A stretch of DNA of 38,604 bases. It comes from Acidobacteriota bacterium (lineage in GTDB: Bacteria; Acidobacteriota; Terriglobia; Acidiferrales; UBA7541). Shown in pieces: positions 16,962-24,791 of this stretch (position 1 is its first letter; each line of letters opens with the position of its first letter). The stretch spans positions 1 to 38,604 of the forward strand of contig QHYR01000104.1 of assembly GCA_003223315.1 (NCBI GenBank), written 5' to 3'. A model generated the notes under the pieces. That model was not told where the DNA came from, searched no databases, and saw only the letters and a list, made by a program, of their open reading frames with translations. The position numbers were made by a program, and so were the translations under genes.

Positions 16962-17876
16962 ATGAACACAGAAAAGCAGACGGTGCGGTGGCGGTCAACG
17001 GAAATCGCGATCTTCACGACGCTGTGCTTAGGTTTGTTCGCTAAACCGTGTGCAATGCGGGGTCAAGGCGCGGCGGTAGCCACTCCACCGCCTACAGTGG
17101 TAGATAAGATAACTGATGATTTGTACGTGATCCGAGGCGAGGGCGGGAACACATCTGTATTCCTGACCGACGAGGGCATTATTCTGGTGGACACCAAATT
17201 CGAGCGGGACCATGACGACTTGGTCCGTCGAGTCTCAGCCCTGAGCAACAAACCGATTAGGTATGCTATCAACACGCACCCACATAGTGACCATACCGGC
17301 GGCAATGCACTGCTGTCGCCCGCGGTGGTCGTCGCTCACAAAAACGCACTCACCGACATGGTTAAAGGCAGGATGCCAGGGTTGCCGCAGATTACTTTTG
17401 GAGACGATATCGGTATCAACTTGGGCGGAAAGCAAGTTGTTGGTTATCATTTCGGGCGCTGCCACACCGATGGCGACACGTTCGTGTATTTTCCGGCGCT
17501 GAAGGTTCTGGCGACGGGCGATTGCATCACTACCGGCAATGGCCAAGGCGTCCCCAATCCGCCGACTTCCAGTCGCATCAATATCGATTACAACAACGGG
17601 GGCAGCTTTGTGGAAGCCCTCGCTACCATCGATCAGGCATTGAAACTGGATTTCGACGTGGTGGTTCCCGGGCATGGACCGCTTGTGAAAAAAGCGGATG
17701 TGGTCCGGTGGCGCAGCGGCCTTGAGCGTTTGCGAAATCGCGTTAGTGCCGTGCTTCACGAAAGCAAAGGCAAGCAGGACGTTTCAGAGGTGCTGGTGAA
17801 GGAATTCGAGTGGGATCCCGCGGGCAATCCTCTTCGCAACGTTCTGGACGGTTTAATCAAAGAGTTAAAGCCGTAG
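16962..17876 (+). CDS. MBL-fold metallo-hydrolase, complete zinc site
   Basis: An exported hydrolase of 304 residues. All expected ligands are present: H106-x-H108-x-D110-H111 in 'NTHPHSDHTGGN', H168 in 'CHTDGD', D187 in 'ATGDC' and H238 in 'VPGHGP'. It belongs to the broad MBL group close to class B beta-lactamase-like and SoxH-like proteins; the substrate cannot be told from sequence. The ATG at 16962 has GAGG eight bases upstream, while the ATG at 16947 has no clear site. The N-terminal hydrophobic stretch ('IAIFTTLCLGLFAKPCAM') suggests export. It is divergent from the degenerate MBL gene at 15548-16594, with about 370 bases between. Confidence 0.85.
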   Translation: MNTEKQTVRWRSTEIAIFTTLCLGLFAKPCAMRGQGAAVATPPPTVVDKITDDLYVIRGEGGNTSVFLTDEGIILVDTKFERDHDDLVRRVSALSNKPIRYAINTHPHSDHTGGNALLSPAVVVAHKNALTDMVKGRMPGLPQITFGDDIGINLGGKQVVGYHFGRCHTDGDTFVYFPALKVLATGDCITTGNGQGVPNPPTSSRINIDYNNGGSFVEALATIDQALKLDFDVVVPGHGPLVKKADVVRWRSGLERLRNRVSAVLHESKGKQDVSEVLVKEFEWDPAGNPLRNVLDGLIKELKP

Positions 17877-18037
17877 TCCCTTATCAGGACGCGCTGGCTG
17901 CAGGATATTCGGGCGAAGTTTTAACCTGCAAGTCAAAGCTTGTTCGAAATCCACGGATGGCGGATTAACGGGATGGAGCCCTCTTGCAACTGGCGCTAGG
18001 ATTCAGCCCACAATTTGTTGGCGGACGCCGAAACTCC

Positions 18038-18865
18038 TCAGCTATGCGGCTCGAAACCTGCCTCTTTAAAGATGGCCTGCGCGTCCGGTGACACCAGGTA
18101 CTGCAGGAGCGCCTTCGCGGCTGCGGGGTCACTTGCGTGGGCGGAGATGAATCCGACGATCGCGGTGGGCGTGCAGATCTTCCGCGGCAGAGGTCCGACG
18201 ATGCTGATCTTGTCCTTGCTGGGGAGCATATCGCTCAGGAAGAGCATGGCAATGTCCACGTCTCCGCCCTCAAGCAATTTCTCAATGGAGCGCACACCGC
18301 CGGTAGCTGGGTCAAAACAGGTGGAATTGGCGGAGTACTTGGTATTGCCGGCACAGAGCTTACTCTTCGCCGCGATCTGGTCCGCTATACCGAGCTTGGT
18401 AATCGCCTCGGTAGGTCCCTGCCCAGCTGTCGTGAAGTCGGGGTCCTCATATCCGATGGACTTCGCGGCGAGGAGTGCTTTTTTAACCGCAGCCGGCGTG
18501 GAAATATCGGGCTTGGGCGCACCTTTTGGCACGGCCACGGCTGTGTAATAACTGGCCACCAGTGTTTCGCTGCTGGGGATGACGCTGCCCGAGGTGAGCG
18601 CTCCGGTGATGGGCGCGACGATGAGCGAAACGTCAAGAGGTTCGCCTTTCGCAACCGATTGTGTGGAGGTTCGACCTGTGCCGTAAGTTACTTTTACTTT
18701 GTAGCCGGTCTTGGATTCCAAGGCGGGGAGTATTTTGTCCAGCGTTCTGCGGGTCGGTCCCGGTGCCAGCAGAGTGATCTCAGTCTGGGCCTTCGCCCTA
18801 ACCGAATTGCCAAATATAAGCGCCACAACGAAAATCGTGGAAAGCAAATATTTCATGCGTTTCAC
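18038..18865 (-). CDS. Periplasmic substrate-binding protein, ModA-like
   Basis: A 275-residue binding protein of the molybdate/tungstate (ModA) type II fold. Signal peptide ending near 'VRAKAQ', then 'ITLLAPGPTRRTLDKILPALESKTGYKVKV', 'GEPLDVSLIV', 'YYTAVAVPKGAPKPDISTP' and a C-terminal 'DPAAAKALLQYLVSPDAQAIFKEAGFEP', which is characteristic. The GTG at 18865 lies five bases after GGAGG; the longer track ORF would hide the signal peptide. No permease or ATPase gene (modB, modC) is near, so it may work with a transporter elsewhere or act as a sensor. The ligand need not be molybdate. Confidence 0.75.
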   Translation of the reverse strand: MKRMKYLLSTIFVVALIFGNSVRAKAQTEITLLAPGPTRRTLDKILPALESKTGYKVKVTYGTGRTSTQSVAKGEPLDVSLIVAPITGALTSGSVIPSSETLVASYYTAVAVPKGAPKPDISTPAAVKKALLAAKSIGYEDPDFTTAGQGPTEAITKLGIADQIAAKSKLCAGNTKYSANSTCFDPATGGVRSIEKLLEGGDVDIAMLFLSDMLPSKDKISIVGPLPRKICTPTAIVGFISAHASDPAAAKALLQYLVSPDAQAIFKEAGFEPHS

Positions 18866-19103
18866 GGAGTCCTCCTCTCCAAAGGGCGCAACTGTCGGCT
18901 CGTGGCAGTGCTTATATACCAAGCGCAACGAGCGCTGCCACACTTTTTGCGTCAGTGACAGCATCCTGTCTCGAACTCGTGAACGCAGGCGAAAGAAACC
19001 CGTTTCAGGGATGTCGCAGGGGGGTGTATAGTGCGGCCAGCTAAGACGGAATTTCCGGCACCACTAACACACACATATTTTCTGAGCATGGAGGCAAGGG
19101 CAA

Positions 19104-19502
19104 ATGAGAAATAGGCTCATGACTGCGGCTTTGATTATCAGCCTAATGGTCGTTTCGATTCCCCTATCCGCGCACCACGGTAACGCGGCGTTTGACACCG
19201 GGAAAAAAGTTACCGTGAAAGGAAATGTGACGGAATGGACCTGGGGGAATCCTCATATCTACTTGAAGATAGATGTGAAGGACGAAAAGGGTAACGTCGC
19301 GCATTGGGTTGCTGAGGCGAGTAATCCGGCTGCCATGATGAGCCGTGGCTGGAATGTCCGGGATGTCAAAGTGGGGGACGAGGTCACTTTGACGATGATC
19401 GTTGCCAAGAATGGCGCGCCCGTAGGCCGTGTTCAGCAGCTTGTTCTAGCCGACGGCAGGAAGTTAGGCGGGGACGCTGGAAACGCGGCGACGGAACGTT
19501 AG
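19104..19502 (+). CDS. DUF6152 family secreted protein
   Basis: A 132-residue exported protein with the family's layout: signal peptide ending in 'PLSA', then 'HHGNAAFDTGKKVTVKG', 'WTWGNPHIYLKIDV' and 'HWVAEASNPAAMMSRGW'. A GGAGG site lies about ten bases before the ATG. Upstream, at about 19020, 'GGGTGTATAGTG' looks like an extended -10 of the kind also seen before 24792-25631 and 26915-28735. It pairs with the secreted-family gene at 19690. Confidence 0.85.
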   Translation: MRNRLMTAALIISLMVVSIPLSAHHGNAAFDTGKKVTVKGNVTEWTWGNPHIYLKIDVKDEKGNVAHWVAEASNPAAMMSRGWNVRDVKVGDEVTLTMIVAKNGAPVGRVQQLVLADGRKLGGDAGNAATER

Positions 19503-19589
19503 TAAAAACTCAAAAAGAATACTGTCGATGACATTTGAGGTCCTCTGTACAGCAGTAGTTGTCTCGCGCAATGAACGGTTAGTCGAGCG

Positions 19590-19685
19590 ATGCGGATAAC
19601 AGGACTGAGCGCGATTCTTCTCATTCTAGCTGCCATGGCGCAGTCTAATTCAAAGCTCTCATCTGCATTGTGGAGAGGATTTTGA
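19590..19685 (+). CDS. Possible 31-residue leader peptide or signal-peptide remnant
   Basis: An ATG-to-TGA frame too short for the track encodes a typical signal-peptide-like sequence ('LSAILLILAAMAQSNSK') and stops four bases before the ATG of the next gene. The ribosome binding site of that gene (GGAGAGGA) lies inside the frame, so translation could be coupled. It could equally be the remnant of an older secreted-protein gene. Its own ribosome binding site is poor. Confidence 0.3.
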   Translation: MRITGLSAILLILAAMAQSNSKLSSALWRGF

Positions 19686-19689
19686 AAAA

Positions 19690-20550
19690 ATGCCAAATCG
19701 AGTCGTGATTTCGTTCATGGTCACCATGGTGGTAACGAGTTTCGCCGTCATGACGTTCGCTCAAACCGCTCCGCCGCGGTCCGGAGCCGTTAAGCAGAAA
19801 GCGGCCCCAGCCCCTGCTCCGAACCATGACATTTCTGGGCTTTGGGACCCGACGCCCTCAGGTGCCGGGATCCAGGCGCAAGGGCCGCTCCATATGAGAA
19901 ATGACGGGAAGCCAGAACACGAGTTACCTTACACTCCTTACGGAATGCAAGTGTACAAGTCCCATAAGCCATTAGAAGGACCGATCGCCGTTGCTCCTGG
20001 GCTCGACAACGACCCGAGGAATATATGCGAACCACTCGGATTTCCTCGCATGAATTGGTACAACCTGTGGTCGACGCAGATCGTTCAGACCGAGGACAAG
20101 GTGCTGATCTTGTATCAATATGATCAGCGGTGGCGCGAGATCGTGATGAATCAAGAGCTCCCAAAGGACCTGTTGGATTCGGAGCGACGCTTCTATGGTT
20201 ACTCGGTTGGCAAATGGGTGGACGATACGACGCTGGTCGTCCAGACGACCGGGATGATGCCGGAAGACAGGGTCTGGCTCGATTCTACCGGTCGGCCACT
20301 CGGCGATCAGCTGCGCGTGGAAGAGCGCTTCCACCGGGTCAACCATGACCGCTTGGAGCTGACGGTGACGATTGACGATCCGAAGATGTACACAAGGCCC
20401 TGGGTAGCCATGGACAAGTTCGCCTTCAAGTTGCTTTCCCCGGATACGCGAGTGCTGGAAATGCTCTGCTCACCGGTAGATCAAGAGAGGTATAACAAGG
20501 AAATCGGCAACACCGTTAACGGTACTGCCGGAAAAACCAATGAGCACTAG
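19690..20550 (+). CDS. Secreted 'DxSGxW' family protein
   Basis: Unknown function, 286 residues. Signal peptide ending at 'MTFAQ', a Pro/Ala-rich linker, then 'NHDISGLWDP' near residue 45. The core follows: 'PRMNWYNLWSTQIVQ', 'GYSVGKWVDDTTLVV', 'LRVEERFHRVNHD' and 'IDDPKMYTRPW'. A cysteine near the C-terminus ('EMLCSPVDQERYN') is shared with the gene at 21041. It is closest to that gene, and both follow a DUF6152 gene. No catalytic motif is recognisable. Confidence 0.8.
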   Translation: MPNRVVISFMVTMVVTSFAVMTFAQTAPPRSGAVKQKAAPAPAPNHDISGLWDPTPSGAGIQAQGPLHMRNDGKPEHELPYTPYGMQVYKSHKPLEGPIAVAPGLDNDPRNICEPLGFPRMNWYNLWSTQIVQTEDKVLILYQYDQRWREIVMNQELPKDLLDSERRFYGYSVGKWVDDTTLVVQTTGMMPEDRVWLDSTGRPLGDQLRVEERFHRVNHDRLELTVTIDDPKMYTRPWVAMDKFAFKLLSPDTRVLEMLCSPVDQERYNKEIGNTVNGTAGKTNEH

Positions 20551-20604
20551 CCTCGGAATGGGGAACGACTAAACATTTTCTCAGATCAGAAGGAGGCAAT
20601 AGCA

Positions 20605-20946
20605 ATGAGAACCAGGCTTATAACGACTTTGGCTGCGGCTGTTGGTCTTCTGATTGTTTCCGTCCCGCATTGTTTCCTGAAGCTCGACGAACAGACGGAA
20701 ACAGGCGAAGTGAGACATTGGGTCGTGGAAACGAGCAATCCACCGGACATGATCAACAATGGCTGGAGCAAGTACTCTCTTAAGGCCGGTGACGAAGTCA
20801 CTGTCACTATGCACCAAGTCAAGGACCCCAAGAAGCCAATCGGCCGTGTCGTAAAGGTCGCCTTCGCGGATGGCAAAGTGTTAGGCACCGGAGGGGGAGG
20901 AAATGCCCGGTCTGGGGACTCCAAATCGGAAACTTACCCCAAATAA
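20605..20946 (+). CDS. DUF6152 family protein with internal in-frame deletion
   Basis: The 113-residue product matches the gene at 19104 at both ends: 'MRTRLITTLAAAVGLLIVSVP' corresponds to the signal peptide and 'HCFLKLDEQTETGEVRHWVVETSNP' to 'HIYLKIDVKDEKGNVAHWVAEASNP'. Between them about 27 residues are missing, including the cleavage site, the His-His motif and the first strands. The frame is kept. The protein probably cannot fold or be processed normally, although the AGGAGG site and reading frame are intact. It is either a recent deletion product or a specialised short form. Confidence 0.75.
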   Translation: MRTRLITTLAAAVGLLIVSVPHCFLKLDEQTETGEVRHWVVETSNPPDMINNGWSKYSLKAGDEVTVTMHQVKDPKKPIGRVVKVAFADGKVLGTGGGGNARSGDSKSETYPK

Positions 20947-21040
20947 AGGATGCGAGCGAAAAAGAACCTCCGTCTTGTGTCACTCTTTCGAAAGCGTTAT
21001 TCAGAGCGCGTGAGAATTCAAGTTCGGGAAGGAAGTCGCG

Positions 21041-21997
21041 ATGTCAAAACGCTTCTTTGTTTCGATGATCACCCTAATAGCGCTATTGCAACTTTCGCCT
21101 CGAATGGATGCTCAGGCCCGCCAGCCAGGAGCGGTGTACGATTTTGATAGGAAAGATGAGAAAGCGGGACCCGCTCCACGTCACGATATTTCTGGGGTTT
21201 GGGAGCCGGCCAAGGGTCCCGGGGCCGGGATCGCGGGAAAAGGCGCTATGGCGATGGAGTCATGCCGGCGCGACAAAGCCACAGGGAAGTTCGCGGTCCA
21301 GCCGAACCCGCCTCTTACTGATACGGGTTATGCAACCCCGGATTGCTTGAGACCGGAAATCGAGCCACCGTACACGCCACTGGGACTCAAAAGGCTAATG
21401 GCCCACAAACCCACAGAGGGCTACCGAATGGTCCCCCCCGCATTGACAAATGATCCTGTGCCGATCTGTGACCCCCAAGGCTTCCCGCGCATAGTCCTGC
21501 ATAATTTCCGAACCAGCGAAATCATTCAGACTCCGAATCAGGTAGTGATTCTGTACGAGTTTAACAAGAAATGGCGGGTCATCTGGACGGACAGTCGAGA
21601 TCTCCCCAAAGATGCGGAACGACCAAGCTGGACTGCCCAAGACCCACCAGAGTCAAGGTGGTGGGGATATTCCGTGGGCAGGTGGGCAGATGATCACACG
21701 TTCGTTGCCGAATCGAATGGATTCGACGATGACAATACTTGGCTCGATAATGCCGGTCTGCCGCACAGCGACGCTTTACAGGTGGAGGAAATGTATCGCC
21801 GTGTGGATGCGGTCCACTTGGAAATGTCGATCACGATTACCGACGCGAAAATATACTCAAAACCTTGGTTAGCATTGGATCGATTGTCCTTGAGATTACA
21901 GGCGCCCAACTTCGATATCCACGAGATGGAATGCTCACCATCAGAGACGGCCGAATATAATCGGGCTTTTTCCAAACCCATTGTCGAGACAAAGTAG
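21041..21997 (+). CDS. Secreted 'DxSGxW' family protein
   Basis: Unknown function, 318 residues. A signal peptide ends near 'RMDAQA', followed by 'HDISGVWEPAKGPGAG' near residue 47, an insertion with two cysteines ('MESCRRDK', 'TPDCLRPE'), 'YSVGRWADDHTFVAES', 'LQVEEMYRRVD' and 'ITDAKIYSKPW'. The ending 'EMECSPSETAEYNRAF' parallels the gene at 19690, so these two are nearest relatives. The ATG has a GGAAGGAAG site. It follows the shortened DUF6152 gene by 94 bases and precedes the diheme cytochrome gene by 64. Confidence 0.8.
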   Translation: MSKRFFVSMITLIALLQLSPRMDAQARQPGAVYDFDRKDEKAGPAPRHDISGVWEPAKGPGAGIAGKGAMAMESCRRDKATGKFAVQPNPPLTDTGYATPDCLRPEIEPPYTPLGLKRLMAHKPTEGYRMVPPALTNDPVPICDPQGFPRIVLHNFRTSEIIQTPNQVVILYEFNKKWRVIWTDSRDLPKDAERPSWTAQDPPESRWWGYSVGRWADDHTFVAESNGFDDDNTWLDNAGLPHSDALQVEEMYRRVDAVHLEMSITITDAKIYSKPWLALDRLSLRLQAPNFDIHEMECSPSETAEYNRAFSKPIVETK

Positions 21998-22061
21998 CCC
22001 TCTTTTGCCAGCAGAGTCGATTTTTGAACCCCCAGGTACAAACATAAGGAAGGGAGCCAAT

Positions 22062-23243
22062 ATGAAGCTTGGATCGAGACCAACCATCGTTCCTGCCCGT
22101 GGAACCGTGGTCGTATGCCTGGTGGGTGTTGCGTTGGCCAGCGGCCAAGCCGCGGCGGGCGGCCAGACGGCCTCAACACAGAAACCGGTGATGGCGGAAG
22201 ATATCTTGAAGAACGTCCAAGTGCTCCGGGGGATTCCGCTGGACGAATTTATGGGAACGATGGGGTTCTTTGCCGCCGCTCTGAGCTTAAACTGCACTGA
22301 CTGCCACGTTGGAGCAGCCCTCGATAATTGGGAGAGGTACGCTGACGACACGCCACGGAAGCAGACTACGCGCAAGATGATTCTGATGGTGAGGGCTATC
22401 AATCAGGCCAACTTCGGGGGCAAGCGTGAGGTGACCTGCTACACCTGCCATCGCAGCAGCAATCGCCCCAAGGTTACGCCGAGTCTCGCTGAGCAGTACG
22501 GCACTCCTCCTCCAGACGATCCAGATGAACTCGAAAGTGTCGAGCAGACTCCCGCGCCTGGTGCGCCTTCCGCCGATCAGATTCTGGACAAGTATATCCA
22601 GGCGCTCGGTGGGGCGCAGCGGCTGGCAAATCTCAGCAGTTTTGTCGCCAAGGGGACCTACACGGGCTACGACACATCTGATGCGAAGGTCCCAGTAGAA
22701 GTCTATGCCAAAGCTCCGGGTCAACGCACAACGGTTGCCCATGTCTCCGTCGGAGATGGCACGACGAAAGATAGCACGACGGTCTACGATGGCCGCGCCG
22801 GCTGGATATCCATGCCAAACACCTTGGTGCCCATGCTCGTGTTGACCGGAGGAAATTTGGATGGCGCCAAGGTGGACGCGGATTTTTCTTTTCCAGGGCG
22901 AATCAAGCAAGCCCTCACCAACTGGCGCGCCGGTTTCCCGGAAACAACGATTGACGACCACGAAGTCCAAATCGTCCAGGGAATCAGCGCCGGGAAGTCT
23001 CTGGTGAAGTTGTACTTCGATAGGAAGTCGGGCCTGCTACTGCGCCAGGTGCGTTATGCCGACACGGTGGTTGGCCTCAATCCAACGCAGGTCGACTATT
23101 CTGATTATCGCGAGCTCTCGGGAGTCAAGCTGCCCTTTCGCTGGACGGTGACTTGGACGGACGGGCAGTCAACATTTGAGATGAGCGAAGTGCAGCTGAA
23201 CGTTCCGATTGACGCAGCCAAGTTTGCCAAGCCGACTCCTTGA
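22062..23243 (+). CDS. Diheme cytochrome, photosynthetic-reaction-centre-cytochrome-like (CytoC_RC)
   Basis: An exported 393-residue protein. After the signal peptide comes 'AEDILKNVQVLRGIPLDEFMGTMGFFAAAL', characteristic of the reaction-centre cytochrome c subunit family. Two c-type heme sites follow, C78-TD-C81-H82 and C126-YT-C129-H130. True reaction-centre subunits have three or four hemes. From about residue 175 ('APSADQILDKYIQALGGAQRLANL') begins a second domain, an outer-membrane-lipoprotein-sorting-like beta domain seen in many Acidobacteria proteins, ending 'VPIDAAKFAKP'. There are no photosynthesis genes, so it likely serves periplasmic electron transfer. The ATG at 22062 follows AAGGAAGGGA. 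A close paralogue is at 29347. Confidence 0.85.
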   Translation: MKLGSRPTIVPARGTVVVCLVGVALASGQAAAGGQTASTQKPVMAEDILKNVQVLRGIPLDEFMGTMGFFAAALSLNCTDCHVGAALDNWERYADDTPRKQTTRKMILMVRAINQANFGGKREVTCYTCHRSSNRPKVTPSLAEQYGTPPPDDPDELESVEQTPAPGAPSADQILDKYIQALGGAQRLANLSSFVAKGTYTGYDTSDAKVPVEVYAKAPGQRTTVAHVSVGDGTTKDSTTVYDGRAGWISMPNTLVPMLVLTGGNLDGAKVDADFSFPGRIKQALTNWRAGFPETTIDDHEVQIVQGISAGKSLVKLYFDRKSGLLLRQVRYADTVVGLNPTQVDYSDYRELSGVKLPFRWTVTWTDGQSTFEMSEVQLNVPIDAAKFAKPTP

Positions 23244-23553
23244 CTGCCGCCGCCTAGACCTGCAGCCCACGGAATATTGCGACCACAAAAGCCCGAAACA
23301 GAGCAATCGAGCCTCGCGGGGTTCTTGATTACGGTCATTTCTGTTCGTCACCCCCTAAAACGGAATTTGTCAGCGGCTGACCGACTCAGAAACTGCTAAT
23401 ACTCTTGGTAATGCCAGGAATGCGGCTGCACGTTGTGCCCACAAACTAAATAGCACGGGTGACGTTCGTGGTCGTTATATAATTGATCGTCGTTAGCCAG
23501 AACCAAGGGCAAACTGCGGGCCAAGGATAAGGAATTCACACGAGGAGGATCAG
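23244..23553 (+). promoter_or_regulatory. Noncoding gap with a likely -10 element for the following gene
   Basis: No gene is visible in this 310-base gap. TATAAT at 23478-23483 is a perfect -10 hexamer about 70 bases before the ATG at 23554, with no good -35 at 16-18 bases; the promoter may depend on an activator. The ribosome binding site GAGGAGG lies directly before the start codon. Confidence 0.4.
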
Positions 23554-24684
23554 ATGAATCGTCTCTGGGTTTCATCGAGCGCTCTGGCGCTGCTGATGGC
23601 GGCCTCGTTGTCCGCGCCGTCTTTCCTCGCCGCCCAGTCGTCGCGCGCCGCCACCAAGACCGACGCGAAGACTGCGGCCAGGCCGGATACCAAAGCGGCC
23701 AGCACCAAGGCCTGGACCATGCCCCGCTTGCCCGATGGCCAGCCGGATCTGCAGGGATATTGGACGAGCCTCAGCATTACGCCCATGGAACGCCCTGCCA
23801 AATACGGAAACCGAGAGTTCTTGACGCAAAAGGAAACGCAGGACGCCTTCAATGCCGGTATACAGCATGAGTTTGACGGCGCCGGCGGCACCGGCGACGC
23901 GGAGAACGACCCGGAGTCGGCTGATTATGACTTCAAAACGTACGGGCTGAGCCCTTGGCAGAACGGCATGCGCCCCAACCCTCGCACCTCACTGGTTGTG
24001 GATCCCCCGGATGGCAGGATTCCGCCGTTGACGCCGGAAGCCAAGAGCAGGCGGCGGCAAAGGGCCAACTTCGAGTACTACGTCGTCCCCTCAGCCGGCG
24101 AGAATTATCAGGGAGCCGTGCGCGCGGATGTTGCGGCGGATTTGGGCCTTGGCACGTCTTGCGTCCACCAGGGTGGTGGGCCACCGATCCTTCCCACGGG
24201 GTACAACAGCAATTTTCTCATCGTGCAGAGCCATGACGCTGTGGCCATTGAAAAAGAGGTGGGGAGCGAATATCGCGTCATTCCCCTGGACGGAACGCCG
24301 CATGCCGGAGCCGGCATCCACCTGTGGCACGGCGATGGGCGCGGGCATTGGGAGGGCGACACGCTGGTCGTCGAAAGCACCAATTTCCGGCCCGAGAATG
24401 TCTATCGGAACGCCAATCCCAAGACCTTGAAGATCACCGAGCGCTTCAAGCGCATCGACAAGGAAACGATCGAGTACTCGTTCACCGTGGATGACCCCTC
24501 GACTTGGACAAAACCCTGGACGGCCATCGTTCCGTTGAGTTCAGTTCCTGGGCCGCTGTTCGAATACGCGTGCAGCGAAGACAACAACGATGCAGTGAAC
24601 ATCCTGCTTGGAGCTCGCAAGGCCGAGGCGGCCGCAGAAGAGAAGGCCAAGGCTCCTGCGGGAGTGCCGATCTCGCAAAAATAA
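23554..24684 (+). CDS. Secreted 'DLxGxW' family protein
   Basis: Unknown function, 376 residues. The signal peptide ends near 'PSFLAAQ'; an Ala/Lys/Thr-rich linker of about 30 residues leads into 'GQPDLQGYWTS' near residue 65. Downstream are 'VVDPPDGRIPPLTPEAK', shared almost exactly with the tandem genes at 245 and 1587, then 'SNFLIVQSHDAVAI', 'GRGHWEGDTLVVESTNF', 'LKITERFKRID' and 'DPSTWTKPW'. It is the most GC-rich family member here. The next gene is convergent. Confidence 0.85.
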   Translation: MNRLWVSSSALALLMAASLSAPSFLAAQSSRAATKTDAKTAARPDTKAASTKAWTMPRLPDGQPDLQGYWTSLSITPMERPAKYGNREFLTQKETQDAFNAGIQHEFDGAGGTGDAENDPESADYDFKTYGLSPWQNGMRPNPRTSLVVDPPDGRIPPLTPEAKSRRRQRANFEYYVVPSAGENYQGAVRADVAADLGLGTSCVHQGGGPPILPTGYNSNFLIVQSHDAVAIEKEVGSEYRVIPLDGTPHAGAGIHLWHGDGRGHWEGDTLVVESTNFRPENVYRNANPKTLKITERFKRIDKETIEYSFTVDDPSTWTKPWTAIVPLSSVPGPLFEYACSEDNNDAVNILLGARKAEAAAEEKAKAPAGVPISQK

Positions 24685-24791
24685 TTGGAAACACTCGGAA
24701 GCGCTGTAACTGGTAGACATGGGATTCTTTGCTTCGCAGAGCACGGCGAGGTGTTAATTGCAAGTCACTGCGAGCGAAGCTTTTCTCTCAC

